64,000 nucleotides of DNA from Punica granatum (GCF_007655135.1 NC_045127.1:22052199-22116198); one strand, 5' to 3'; positions 43,001 through 55,554 are shown, counted from the stretch's first letter. Notes: generated from the letters alone by a model not told the origin. A program made the numbers and translations.

Positions 43001-46000
43001 GATTTTCAGCTCCTTCTGTATCAACAAGCCCAAGCCCAAAGAAGCATATCTTGGATATATTAAGAAATATTCTCTTGATGTGGATGGGGAAGATAATATG
43101 TCTTGATCCATAGATTAAGAATATTATTATCTTAATTACGTAATATATTTAATTTAGATAGAAATATATTTAGAATTATAATTTACTTGTAATTTTAGTT
43201 CGAGTCAAGAGTCTAAAGTTTCCAATTTTGGAGTAATTACTTGTTTTGTTTTAGAAAGTTACATAGTAACGGCCTAGATTTTAATTTCCTATTTTAGTTT
43301 CTTAGTTTTCATAGGCCAACATATAGTCCATCACATTGTACTGGAAGTGAGAACAACATTCCTCAGAAACAGCTACTGATGAATGATACTTTGAGTTTGC
43401 TATAACTCTTTGTTTTCAGCATATCGTTAGGGTTTAGCCGTGTTCTATTCCTTTCGAGTCTGAATTCAGATTTTGGCGCGAGAAATCGTAATCCGCGCCG
43501 CGTTAATGAGACAAAGGATTTTCAGCTCGTATCTGTATCAACAAGCCCAAGCCCAAAAAATCATATCTTGAATATATTAAGGAAATATTCTCTTGATGTG
43601 GATGGGGAAGATGATATTTCTTAACCCATAGATTAAGAATATTATTATCTTAATTACGTGATATATTTAATTTAGATAGAAATATATTTAGAATTATAAT
43701 TTACTTGTAATTTTAGTTCGAGTCAAGAGTCTAAAGTTTTCAGTTTTGGAGTAATTACTTGTTTTGTTTTAGAAAGTTACATAGTAACGGCCTAGATTCT
43801 AATTTCTTATTTTAGCTTTTAGTTTGCGAGGGCCAACATATAGTCCATCACAATGTAGTGGAAGTGAGAACTAGATTCCTCAGAAACACTACTGATAAAT
43901 GATACTTTGAGTTTGCTATAACTCTTTGTTTTCGGCATATCGTTAGGGTTTAGCCGTGTTCTATTCCTTCGAGTCTAAATTCTGATTTAGGCGATAGAAA
44001 TCGTGGTCCGCGCTGCGATAATGAGGCGGAGGATATTCAGCACCTTTCTGTATCAACAAGCCCAAGCCCAAAGAAGCATATCTTAGATATATTAAAGAAA
44101 TATTCTCTTGATGTGGATGGGGAAGATAATATGTCTTGATCCATAAATTAAGAATATTATTATCTTAATTACGTAATATATTTAATGTAGATAGAAATAT
44201 ATTTAGAATTATAATTTACTTGTAATTTTAGTTCGAGTCAAGAGTCTAAAGTTTCCAATTTTGGAGTAATTACTTGTTTTGTTTTAGAAAGTTACATAGT
44301 AACGGCCTAGATTTTAATTTCCTAATTTAGTTTCTTAGTTTTCATAGGCCAACATATAGTCCATCACATTGTACTGGAAGTGAGAACAACATTCCTCAGA
44401 AACAGCTACTGATGAATGATACTTTGAGTTTGTTATAACTCTTTGTTTTCCGCATATCGTTAGGGTTTAGCCGTGTTCTATTCCTTTCGAGTCTAAATTC
44501 AGATTTAGGCGCGAGAAATCGTAATCCGCGCCGCGTTAATGAGGCAAAGGATTTTCAGCTCGTATCTGTATCAATAAGCCCAAGCCCAAAGAAGCATATC
44601 TTGGATATATTGAGGAAATATTCTCTTGATGTGGATGGGGATGATGATATTTCTTGATCCATAGATTAAGAATATTATTATCTTAATTACGTGATATATT
44701 TAATTTAGATAGAAATATATTTAGAATTGTAATTTACTTGTAATTTTGGTTCGAGTCAAGAGTCTAAAGTTTTCTGTTTTGGAGTAATTACTTGTTTTGT
44801 TTTAGAAAGTTACATAGTAACGGCCTAGATTCTAATTTCTTATTTTAGCTTTTAGTTTGCATGGGCCAACATATAGTCCATCACAATGTAGTGGAAGTGA
44901 GAACTAGATTCCTCAGAAACACCTACTGATAAATGATACTTTGAGTTTGCTATAACTTTTTGTTTTCGGCATATCGTTAGGGTTTAGCCGTGTTCTATTC
45001 CCTTCGAGTCTAAATTCTGATTTAGGCGATAGAAATCGTGATCCGCGCTGCGTCAATGAGGCGGAGGATTTTCAGCTCCTTTCTGTATCAACAAGCCCAA
45101 GCCCAAAGAAGCATATCTTGGATATATTAAAGAAATATTCTCTTGATGTGGATGGGGAAGATAATATGTCTTGATCCATAGATTAAGAATATTATTATCT
45201 TAATTACGTAATATATTTAATTTAGATAGAAATATATTTAGAATTATAATTTACTTGTAATTTTAGTTCGAGTCAAGAGTCTACAGTTTCTAATTTGGGA
45301 GTAATTACTTGTTTTGTTTTAGAAAGTTACAAAGTAACGGCCTAGATTTTAATTTCCTATTTTAGCTTCTTAGTTTTCATAGGCCAGCATATTGTCCATC
45401 ACACTGTACTGGAAGTGAGAACTATATTCCTCAGAAACAGCTACTGCTGAATGATATTTTGAGTTTGCTATAACTCTTTGTTTTCGGCATATCGTTAGGG
45501 TTTAGCCGTGTTCTATTCCCTTCGAGTCTAAATTCTGATTTAGGCGATAGAAATCGTGATCCGCGCTGCGTCAATGAGGCGGAGGATTTTCAGCTCCTTT
45601 CTGTATCAACAAGCCCAAGCCCAAAGAAGCATATCTTGGATATATTAAAGAAATATTCTCTTGATGTGGATGGGGAAGATAATATGTCTTGATCCATAGA
45701 TTAAGAATATTATTATCTTAATTACGTAATATATTTAATTTAGATAGAAATATATTTAGAATTATAATTTACTTGTAATTTTAGTTCGAGTCAAGAGTCT
45801 ACAGTTTCCAATTTGGGAGTAATTACTTGTTTTGTTTTAGAAAGTTACAAAGTAACGGCCTAGATTTTAATTTCCTATTTTAGTTTCTTAGTTTTCATAG
45901 GCCAACATATAGTCCATCACATTGTACTGGAAGTGAGAACTACATTCCTCAGAAACAGATACTGATGAATGATACTTTGAGTTTGCTATAACTCTTTGTT

Positions 46001-46210
46001 TTCAGCATATCGTTAGGGTTTAGCCGTGTTCTATTCCTTTCGAGTCTAAATTCAGATTTAGGCGCGAGAAATCTTGATCCGCGCAGCGTTAATGAGGCAA
46101 AGGATTTTCAGCTCGTATCTGTATCAATAAGCCCAAGCCCAAAGAAGCATATCTTGGATATATTGAGGAAATATTCTCTTGATGTGGATGGGGAAGATGA
46201 TATTTCTTGA
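28067..46210. repeat. B-family satellite array with dimeric higher-order structure
   Basis: About 35 monomers of the 517-bp satellite, B family: GATAGAAATATATTTAG, TAATTTACTTGTAATTTTAG, GGCCAACATATAGTCCATCAC, and GGAAGTGAGAACTACATTCC. Two monomer types mostly alternate. B1 has GGCGATAGAAATCG, GTCAATGAGGCGGAGG and CTCCTTTCTG. B2 has GGCGCGAGAAATCG, GTTAATGAGGCAAAGG and CTCGTATCTG. Alternation is clear from about 31,000 to 37,900 and 40,900 to 45,100. It is broken by doublets, B1-B1 at about 29,037/29,545 and 45,025/45,545, and B2-B2 at about 30,055/30,560 and 37,805/38,330. The dimer is about 1,034 bp. No gene is present. Confidence 0.9.
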
Positions 46211-49200
46211 TCCATAGATTAAGAATATTATTATCTTAATTACGTGATATATTTAATTTAGATAGAAATATATTTAGAATTGTAATTTACTTGTAATTTT
46301 GGTTCGAGTCAAGAGTCTAAAGTTTTCTGTTTTGGAGTAATTACTTGTTTTGTTTTAGAAAGTTACATTGTAACGGCCTAGATTCTAATTTCTTATTTTA
46401 GCTTTTAGTTTGCATGGGCCAACATATAGTCCATCACAATGTACTGGAAGTGAGAACTAGATTTCTCAGAAACACCTACTGATAAATGATACTTTGAGTT
46501 TGCTATAACTCTTTGTTTTCCGCATAAAGTTACAATTTGGCCGTGTTCTATTCCCTTTGAGTCTAAATTCTGATTTAGGCACGAGAAATCGTGATCCGCG
46601 CTGTGTCAATGACGCGGAGGATTTTCTTCCACTATCTGTATCAACAAGCCCAAGCCCAAAGAAGCATATCTTGGATATATTAAAGAAATATTCCTTGATG
46701 TGGATGGGGAAGATGAGATGTCTTGATCCATTGACTGAGAATATTATTATCTTAATTTGATAATATATTTAATTAGAAATATTTTTATATTTATATATGA
46801 CTAGCAATTTTAGTTCGTGTGAAGAGTCTAAGGTTTCAAATTTTCGTATAATTACTTGTTTTGTTTGAGGAAGTTACATAGTAACGGCCTAGATTCTAAT
46901 TTCCTATTTTATTTTCTTAGTTTTCGTAGTCCTATATATTGTCCATCTCAATGTACTAAAAGAGAGAACTAGATATTTCACAAACAACTATTGATGAATG
47001 ATACTTTGAGTTTGCTATAACTCTTTGTTTTCGGCAAATCGTTAGGGTTTAGCCGTGTTCTATTCCCTGCGAGTCTAAATTCAGATTTAGGAGATAGAAA
47101 TCGTGATCCGCGCTGCGTCAATGTGGCGGAGGATTTTCAGCTCATATCTGTATCAACAAGCCCAAACCCAAAGAAGCATATCTTTGATATATTAAAGAAA
47201 TTTTCTCTTGATGTGGATGGGGAAGATAATATGTCTTGATCCATAGATTAAGAATATTATTATCTTAATTACGTAATATATTTAATTTAGATAGATATAT
47301 ATTTAGAATTATAATTTACGTGTAATTTTTGTTCGAGTCAAGAGTCTAAAGTTTCCAATTTTGGAGTAATTACTTGTTTTGTTTTAGAAAGTTACAAAGT
47401 AACGGCCTAGATTTTAATTTCCTATTTTAGTTTCTTAGTTTTCATAGGCCAACATATAGTCCATCGCATTGTACTGGAAGTGAGAACTACATTCCTCAGA
47501 AACAGCTACTGATGAATGATACTTTGAGTCTGCTATAACTCTTTGTTTTCAGCATATCGTTAGGGTTTAGCCGTGTTCTATTCCTTTCGAGTCTAAATTC
47601 AGATTTAGGCGCGAGAAATCTTGATCCGCGCAGCGTTAATGAGGCAAAGGATTTTCAGCTCGTAGCTGTATCAACAAGCCCAAGCCCAAAGAAGCATATC
47701 TTGGATATGTTAAGGACATATTCTCTTGATGTGGATGGGGAAGATGATATCTCTTGATCCATAGATTGAGAATATTATTATCTTAATTACGTGATATATT
47801 TAATTTAGATAGAAATATATTTAGAATTATAATTTACTTGTAATTTTAGTTCGAGTCAAGAGTCTAGAGTTTCCAATTTTGGAGTAATTCCTTGTTTTGT
47901 TTTAGAAAGTTACATTGTAACGGCATAGATTCTAATTTCCTATTTTAGTTTTTAGTTTTCATGGGCCAACATATAGTCCATCACAATGTACTGGAAGTGA
48001 GAACTAGGTTCCTCAGAAACAGCTACTGATAAATGATACTTTGAGTTTGCTATAACTCTTTGTTTTCAGCATAACGCTACAGTTTAGACGTGTTCTATTC
48101 CCTTCGAGTCTAAATTCAGATTTAGGCGCGAGAAATCGCGATCCGCGCTGTGTCAATGGCGCGGAGGATTTTCTGCCAATATCTGTATCAACAAGCCCAA
48201 ACCCAATGAAGCATATCTTGGATATATTAAGGAAATATTATCGTGATGTGGATGGGGAAGATGAGGTGTCTTGATCCATAAACTGAGAATATTATTATCT
48301 TAATTTGGTAATATTTTTAATTTAGATAGAAATCTTTTTAAATTTATATATGACTAGCAATTTTAGTGCGAGTGAAGAGTCTAAGGATTCCAATTTTGGT
48401 ATAATTACTTGTTTTAATTGAGGAAGTTACATAGTAACGGCCTAGATTCTAATTTCCTATTTTAGTTTCTTAGTTTTCGTAGGTCTATATGTAGTTCATC
48501 TCCGTGTACTAGAAGAGAGAACTAGATATTTCACAAACAACTGTTGATGAATGATACTTTGAGTTTGCTACAACTCTTTGTTTTCGGCATATCGTTAGGG
48601 TTTAGCCGTATTCTATTCCCTTAGAGTCTAAATTTAGATTTAGGCGATAGAAATCGTGATCCGCGCTGCGTCAATGAGGCGGAGGATTTTTAGCTCATAT
48701 CTGTATCAACGAGCCCAAGCCCAAAGAAGCATATCTTGGATATATTAAGGAAATATTATCGTGATATGGATGGGGAAGATGAGATGTCTTGATCCATAGA
48801 CTGAGAATATTATTATCTTAATTACGTAATATATTTAATTTAGATAGAAATATTTTTAGATTTATATATGACTAGCAATTTTAGTTCGAGTGAAGAGTCT
48901 TAGGATTCCAATTTTGGTATAATTACTTGTTTTGTTTGAGGAAGTTACCTAGTAACGGCCTAGATTCTAATTTCCTATTTTAGTTTCTTAGTTTTCGTAG
49001 GCCTATATATTGTCCATCTCAATGTACTAGAAGAGAGAACTAGATATTTCACAAACAACTATTGATGAATGATACTTTGAGTTTGCTATAACTCTTTGTT
49101 TTCTGCATATCGTTAGGGTTTAGCCGTGTTCTATTCCTTTCGAGTCTAAATTCAGATTTAGGCGCGAGAAATCGTGATCCGCGTTGCGTTATTGAGGCAA

Positions 49201-51965
49201 AAGATTTTCAGCTCGTATCTGTATCAACAAGCCCAAGCCCTAAGAAGCATATCTTGGATATATTAAGGAAATATTCTCTTGATCTGGATGGGGAAGATGA
49301 TATGTCTTGATCCATAGATTAAGAATATTATTATATTAATTACGTGATATATTTAATTTAGATAGAAATATATTTTGAATTATAATTTACTTGTAATTTT
49401 AGTTCTAGTCAAGAGTCTAAAGTTTCCCATTTTGTAGTAATTACTTGTTTTCTTTTAGAAAGTTACATAGTAACGGCCTCGATTTTAATTTCATATTTTA
49501 GTTTCTTAGTTTTCATGGGCCAACATATAGTCCATCACATTGTACTGGAAGTGAGAAATACATTCCTCCGAAACAGCTACTGATGAATGATACTTTGAGT
49601 TTGCTATAACTCTTTGTTTCCAGCATATCGTTACGGTTTAGTCGTGTTCTATTCCTTTCGAGTCCAAATTCAGTTAGTCGCGAGAAATCGTAATCCGCGC
49701 TGCGTTAATGAGGCAAATGATTTTCAGCTCGTATCTGTATCAACAAGCCCAAGCCCACTGAAGCATATCTTGGATATATTAAGGAAATATTCTCTTGATG
49801 TGGATGGGGAAGATGATATTTCTTGATCCATAGATTAAGAATATTATTATCTTAATTACGTGTTATATTTAATTTAAATAGAAATATATTTAGAATTATA
49901 ATTTACTTGTAATTTTAGTTCGAGTCAAGAGTCTAAAGTTTCCAATTTTGGAGTAATTACTTGTTTTGTTTTAGAAAGTTACATAGTAACGACCTAGATT
50001 CTAATTTTTTATTTTAGTTTTTAGTTTACATGGGCCAACATATAGTCCATGACAATGTACTGGAAGTGAGAACTACATTCCTCAGAAACACCTACTGATA
50101 AATGATTCTTTGAGTTTGCTATAACTCTTTGTTTTCAGCATAACGTTACAGTTTAGCCGTGTTCTATTCCCTTCGAGTCTAAATTCAGATTTAGGCGCAA
50201 GAAATCGTGATCCGCCCTTGGTCAATGACGCGGAGGATTTTCTGCCAATATCTGTATCAACAAGCCCAAGCCCAAAGAAGCTTATCATGAATATATTAAG
50301 GAAATATTATCGTGATGTGGATGGGGAAGATGAGATGTCTTGATCCATAGACTGAGAATATTATTATCTTAATTTGGTAATATATTTAATTTAGATAGAA
50401 ATATTTTTAGATTTATATATGACTATCAATTTTAGTTCGAATGAAGAGTCTAAGGTTTCCAATTTGGGTATAATTACTTGTTTTGTTTGAGGAAGTTACA
50501 TAGTAATGGCCTGGATTCTAATTTCCTATTTTAGTTTCTTAGTTTTCGTAGGCCTATATATAGCCCATCTCAATGTACTAGAAGAGAGAACTAGATATTT
50601 TACAAACAACTATTGATGAATGATACTTTGAGTTTGCTATAACTCTTTATTTTCTGCATATCGTTGGGGTTTAGCCGTGTTCTATTCCCTTCGAGTCTAA
50701 ATTCAGATTTAGGCGATAGAAATCGTGATCCGCGCTGCGTCAATGAGGCGGAGGATTTTCAGCTCATATCTGTATCCACAAGCCCAAGCCCAAAAAAGCA
50801 TATCTTGGATATTTAAAGAAATATTCTCTTGATGTGAATGGGGAAGATAATATGTCTTGATCCATAAATTATGAATATTATTATCTTAATTACGTAATAT
50901 ATTTAATTTAGATTGAAAGTTACATTGTAACGGCCTAGATTTTAATTTCCAATTTTTGTTTCTTAGTTTTCATAGGCCAGCATATAGTCCATCACATTGT
51001 ACTGGAAGTGAGAACTACATTCCTCAGAAACAGATACTGATGAATGATACTTTGAGTTTGCTATAACTCTTTGTTTTCAGCATATCGTTATGGTTTAGCC
51101 GTGTTCTATTCCTTTCGAATCTAAATTCAGATTTAGGCGTGAGAAATCGTGTTCCGCGCTGCGTTAATGAGGCAAAGGATTTTCAGCTCGTTTCTGTATC
51201 AACAAGCCCAAGCCCAAAGAAACATATCTTGGATATATTAAGGAAATATTCTCTTGATGTGGATGGGGAAGATGATATGTCTTGATCCATAGATTAAGAA
51301 TATTATTATCTTAATTACGTGATATATTTAATTTCGATAGAAATATATTTAGAATTATTATTTACTTTTAATTTTAGTTCGAGTCAAGAGTCTAAAGTTT
51401 CCCATTTTGGAGTAATTACTTGTTTTCTTTCAGAAAGTTACATAGTAACGGCCTCGATTTTAATTTCCTATTTTAATTTCTTAGTTATCGTAGGCCAGCA
51501 TATAGTCCATCACATTGTACTGGAAGTGAGAACTACATTCCTCAAAAACAGCTACTGATGAATGATACTTTGAGTTTGCTATAACTCTTTGTTTTCAGCA
51601 TATCGTTGGGGTTTAGCCGTGTTCTATTCCTTTCGAGCCTAAATTCAGATTTAGGCGCGAGAAATCGTGATCCGCGCTGCGTTAATGAGGCAAAGGATTT
51701 TCAGCTCGTATCTGTATCAACAAGCCCAAGCCCAAAGAAACATATCTTGGATATATTAAAGAAATGTTCTCTTGATGTGGATGGGGAAGATGATATGTCT
51801 GGATCCATAGATTAAGAATATTATTATCTTAATTACGTGATATATTTAATTTAGATAGAAATATATTTAGAATTATAATTTACTTGTAATTTTAGTTCGA
51901 GTCAAGAGTCTAAAGTTTCCAATTTTGGAGTAATTACTTGTTTTGTTTTAGAAAGTTACATAGTA
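46211..51965. repeat. Satellite array mixing B monomers with A-like and hybrid monomers
   Basis: About 11 monomers. B1/B2 units alternate with units carrying A-like blocks (TATATATGACTAGCAATTTTAG, GGCCTATATATTGTCC, AGAAGAGAGAACTAGATATTTC) at about 46,740-47,000, 48,290-48,560, 48,840-49,080 and 50,340-50,620. A deletion of part of a monomer lies at about 50,914. The array ends abruptly inside a monomer, after GTTACATAGTA at about 51,965, where copia-like sequence begins. Confidence 0.88.
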
Positions 51966-52400
51966 CAATTTTGATGAGAGAAGAAAGCTGCCCATCGCCT
52001 TACTTTTATCGGTGTAGAGTCCTTGATCCTTAGTTCCGATCACTAGTACCTGATTTGTCTTTGAGTCCTTGATATAAAATCCAGATTTATCAAGGGAAAA
52101 ACTGAAAATAATAGTTGCTTGTTAATTGAGAAACTGATAACAAGTTCTTTTTAATATCTGGAGCCACCAAGACATAACGCAAAGGAATTTGACATGATGA
52201 TTTCCCAATGTGTCCAGCGTCGGTATGAGAATACGAGTAATCGAAAATATTGCATTGTTGTCGACCATAACATGATCGGAACTATGATAAGGAAAAGTCA
52301 GTGAGTTTACCTGGATCATTGGCGAGATGAACGTTGGCTCCATTATCAAGATGCCAATCTTCATCGGTCGGAAAAAAAATATGAAGAGCAGCCAAGGTTT
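51966..52400 (-). pseudogene. Ty1/copia-type pol fragment (protease / GAG-pre-integrase region)
   Basis: On the minus strand, reading from about 52,400 downward, conceptual translation gives a copia-like protease stretch containing WHLDNGANVHLAND at about 52,360-52,320. It is followed by YHSSDHVMVDNN, then LVAPDIKKNLLSVSQL, then GFYIKDSKTNQVLVIG and GLYTDKSKAMGSF near the satellite junction. This is the order of the protease end and GAG-pre-integrase region in Ty1/copia polyproteins. The active-site triplet is DNG, where the family normally has D-S/T-G. The pieces lie in different frames with at least one stop (about 52,293), so it is a broken internal fragment with no LTR, primer site or integrase core. 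The family call rests on motif recognition alone. Confidence 0.7.
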
Positions 52401-53183
52401 GTGGAGTAGCCTTGATAAAATCTCCATGGAAATAATGAATACATACGGTGAGATTGGATCACCTTATCAGATTCCTCTCCGCGCTTGAAAGTGCCCATGG
52501 TGTGAGCCATTGATGAGTATGGAGAAGGTGGGCGTGGAGATGTATTGGTGGATCCGGTGAATGAACTTGGAGTGGAAGCCTAGATTTTGTAGGATTGTAA
52601 TGATGAAGTTCCATTCACTCTATCAAATGCTTTTGCCAGGTCAATTTTCATTGCTGCCCAATCTTTTCTTGATCGAGTTTGCTTCATTGCATGAAGAATT
52701 TCTTGAGCAAGGATCCCATTTTCATTGATCCAATGACCTTCAATAAAGGCTGTTTGGTTTGGTGAGATTATTTTGTGCAAAAGATGCTTGAGTCTCTCTG
52801 CAATGATTTCGGATATGATCTTGTACCAAGCGTTGCAGAGGGATATTGGTCGGAAGTCCTTAAAAGAGGAGGCTCCTTGGGATTTGGGGATGAGAGTAAT
52901 GAAAGTATTGTTCCAATCCTTTGAAGTGTGGTTAGTGGCAAAGAAGCTTTGGACGGCTTCTATTAAGAAGGGAGTGACTATCTTTCCATAATGCTTGTAG
53001 AATAAGGAGGGAAGACTGTTAAGACTCGGGGCTTTTAGATTTTGAATTGAGTTTAGTGCCGATAGAATTTTCTCCTTCGAAGGTATCTAAATGAGGCCTT
53101 GGTTCTCTTCAGGAGTAATGATTTGGCCGACAAGACCTCGTAGATCTTGTGGGAAGACCGGATTTGATGAGCGAAAGAGATCC
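52400..53183 (-). pseudogene. L1-type LINE reverse transcriptase fragment
   Basis: On the minus strand, reading from 53,183 downward, translation gives FFATNHTSKDWNNTFITLIP, then FRPISLCNAWYKIISEIIAE, then SPNQTAFIEGHWINENGILA, then MKIDLAKAFDRV, and after a frameshift GDPISPYVFIISMEILSRLL. This is the characteristic order of fingers and palm in plant L1-type non-LTR reverse transcriptases. The fragment stops before the catalytic FADD-type motif would be expected. A stop lies at about 53,087, a frameshift near 52,610, and two adjacent stops near 52,470. It is truncated at both ends: it meets copia-like sequence at about 52,400 and the Ty3 LTR at 53,183. The endonuclease and poly(A) ends are absent. 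Confidence 0.8.
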
Positions 53184-54020
53184 GATATGATATATGAATG
53201 AACAGATAATTTCTTTGAGGTATGCGGGATCACGGTACCGTCATAACTTGTCGCAAGGAAATGCGACCCCATGGCTATATCGTTGATTACTTGTGATTGG
53301 TTGTCAAATGAGTGGTGGAAGGGATGATATTGGTAATGGATTCCATATTATGGTAGAATATGTACATATATATATATATATATATATGTGATTGATTGCT
53401 TGTGAATCGTGATAGTAATGTATTAGCTCATTTTACTTTGGAATATAGTACTTACTGAGTTGCAGCTCACCCCCTGCATACTTTTTCCAGATGAGCTAGA
53501 AGCTAGGCTAGCCGCACAGGAGGACTTTTGGATAACGGGGATCAACGCAAAGGATTTTGGCAAGTAGGCCCACCCATAGTATAGGTAGTAAGTGTTCGTA
53601 AATATTACAATCCTGTTACGACCTGAAACTTTTGTTTAGTTGGTTTAGTGGTATGGTTGTAGCTGAACACACTATTGAGAGCATATATGTACATTAGAAT
53701 CCGTTAGATTGATTATATATTCATGTAGAGCATGCCGAGTTAGTTTAAAGGTTGGATGTGTTATAGAAGTATACTATATATATATATATGAAAACTCTTC
53801 GTTCAGTCTGTGTTACAAGATGGTTGCAACTAAGTACTCTTTGAGAGTTTTATGCATATATCAGAATTAGTTAGGTGGTTATATGTTTATATAGAGCTTG
53901 CTGGGTTGGTTCAATGTGTTGGGAGTTAGGAAAACAGATTATATATATATGAGTTGCGTATATGACAATGGATATTAAGGAATAGAGGGGAAACTCTGCT
54001 ATAAGTTTCGGGTCGTGACA
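53184..54020 (+). repeat. Truncated 5' LTR
   Basis: About 837 bp closely match 61,933-62,767 of the 3' LTR, from GATATGATATATGAATG to the terminal TCGTGACA. Counting by eye gives about 17 substitutions (mostly transitions) plus AT/GT microsatellite length changes at 53,363-53,390, 53,774-53,789 and 53,940-53,950. This is about 2% divergence. The U3 part, minisatellite and start of the LTR are missing; L1 sequence lies immediately upstream. It follows that the copy probably lacks its own 5' promoter. Confidence 0.9.
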
Positions 54021-54024
54021 TTTT

Positions 54025-54036
54025 TGGTATCAGAGC
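54025..54036 (+). other. Primer binding site, tRNA-iMet type
   Basis: TGGTATCAGAGC begins four bases after the last base of the 5' LTR. It is the standard complement of the 3' end of initiator methionine tRNA used by most plant Ty3/gypsy and Ty1/copia elements. It fixes the 5' LTR end at 54,020. The remaining leader, 54,037-54,174, holds nothing else I can recognise. Confidence 0.92.
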
Positions 54037-54174
54037 CTAGGTTATAGGATTCTGTAGACTTAGTGCGCCTGATCCCCGTTCTTTTTTATTAGTTGCGGCC
54101 CCAAGACGGGATATTTCTTATAATTGTGTTTCATAAATGCTTGATTAACTTGTGTATTCCTTAGGAAATTAGCA

Positions 54175-55212
54175 ATGGGACCCAAACGTGCGAGGCGGGG
54201 TCGACGTAGGTACCGCACAGCCGAGAATTTAGCCGATCAGGACACACTTGAGCCTATGACAGAAGATCAAGTGTCTCAAGCTCCTCAAGAGGCTGCTGAG
54301 GCTCCCAGGGATCAAGATCCACCAATCCACCAAACATTAGCAGCGATGACTCGTTTAGTTGAGCAGCAGGCGCAGTTAATCGAGCAACAAACGGCTTTCT
54401 TTCAGAGGCAAGCAGCACAGCCAAGTGCATCCACATCTCACATGGAGCAACAATTGACGCCGTATGAAAGGTTTAGGAAATATGGTCCATCTAGTTTTTC
54501 GGGAAGTGCTGATCCTATAGAAGCGGAGAATTGGATACCTGGAATGGAAAGAATTTTTTCAGTCATGGAGGTTTCAGACACCCAACGTGTGGCACTTGCG
54601 ACATTTATGCTAGAAGGGGATGCTCAGTACTGGTGGGAGGCTACTCAAAGACGACTGGACACAAACTCTTCGCACGTTATCACTTGGGCCGAGTTTTCGC
54701 AAGCATTTTACAACAAGTACTTTCCAGCCTCTTTTCGGCGTACCAAGGAGCGGGAATTTCTGAATTTGAAGCAAGGGGACCTCAGCGTAGCTGAATATGA
54801 AGTAAAATTCACCAAGTTGTCACGTTTTGCCCCGACATTGGTAAGTGATGAAACTTCCAAATGCAGTAGGTTCTTGGATGGATTGAACCTCAATATTAGG
54901 TCGCGCGTTTCTGTTCTGGAGATCCCATTATTTTTAGATCTGTATAAAAAAGCCATCATTGCTGAGGAGGACTTACGAGAGGAAGTTCTTCAGAGGGAAC
55001 AAAGTAGAACTCGGCCTAGTAGCTCAATTGTAGAGGGTTCCTCCCGACCCCCAAAAAGAGGCAGGTTTACGAAGGGCTTCATTAGAGGGAAATCAACATA
55101 TCAGCAGTTTCCGCAATGGACTCATGAAGATAAGGGCATGAGAAGTCAGAGTGGCAGGAGTTATGGTGGAACTAACCTTCCAAGGCGTCAAAATTGTCAA
55201 AATTGTGGTTGA
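54175..55212 (+). pseudogene. gag: gag, capsid part, ending at a stop inside the first zinc knuckle
   Basis: 345 codons from the ATG that follows the leader. A basic, arginine-rich N terminus (residues 1-15) is followed by a glutamine-rich segment likely to be helical (about 50-82). The retrotransposon gag domain covers about residues 95-270 and includes YERFRKYGPSSFSG, the WIPGMERIF block, LEGDAQYWWEA and FNKYFP-like FYNKYFPASF. A basic linker leads to CQNCG at the C terminus, where TGA at 55,210-55,212 interrupts the first CCHC knuckle. The same frame stays open downstream, so this is a nonsense mutation and not the natural end. In active elements Gag packages the RNA into cytoplasmic particles. 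Confidence 0.9.
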
Positions 55213-55554
55213 TTTCATTCCGGTGCTTGTCAAGTGCAGTCTGGGAGTTGTTTTCATTGTGGACGTCGTGATCACTTGAGAAACAATTGCCCACAATTAA
55301 GGAGTGAAGGGGTTACTTGTTTTAGATGTGGCATGAAGGGACATGTACAAAGGAATTGTAAGCAGCCTATAGTTGCGGCATCTAGCAGTGCTAGTGTGGG
55401 CAATAGACCATCGGTGGTGAGAGACCGTGGCCAGATGAGTAGCAATAAGAGTGTGCAAAGCCGAGGGGGCGGATCGATGGTGAACTCAGTAGGCCAGGCA
55501 AATAGACCAATGACGCAGGGTAGAGTATTCACCTTAACGATGCGGGATGCATAA
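55213..55554 (+). pseudogene. gag: gag, nucleocapsid zinc-knuckle part
   Basis: Continues the gag frame after the stop at 55,210. It completes the broken first knuckle and contains two intact CCHC knuckles, CFHCGRRDHLRNNC at about 55,249-55,290 and CFRCGMKGHVQRNC at about 55,318-55,359. A serine/glycine/arginine-rich linker follows. It ends at TAA, 55,552-55,554, and the same frame then runs directly into the protease, so this stop also looks like a lesion in one continuous gag-pol frame. The family role of the knuckles is binding of element RNA. Confidence 0.88.

Noticed and set aside
28067..46210. Regularly spaced repeats considered as a CRISPR-like array
   Set aside because: The 517-bp units are contiguous satellite monomers with no unique spacers, and the sequence is plant nuclear DNA.
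52122..52427. A single minus-strand gene of about 101 codons
   Set aside because: The frame begins in the L1 fragment (MEILSRLL) and continues into copia-like sequence, partly out of the copia frame. It is a chance fusion across a junction.
52773..52991. Plus-strand open frame of 72 codons
   Set aside because: It is the antisense of the L1 reverse transcriptase segment, which has clear motifs on the minus strand.
53184..54020. Considered a solo LTR or separate insertion from the downstream element
   Set aside because: A primer binding site follows it directly, and its sequence matches the downstream LTR end, so it is the 5' LTR of this same element in truncated form.
54254..55532. Minus-strand open frames within gag
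   Set aside because: They are shadows of the plus-strand gag frame and have no recognisable domain.
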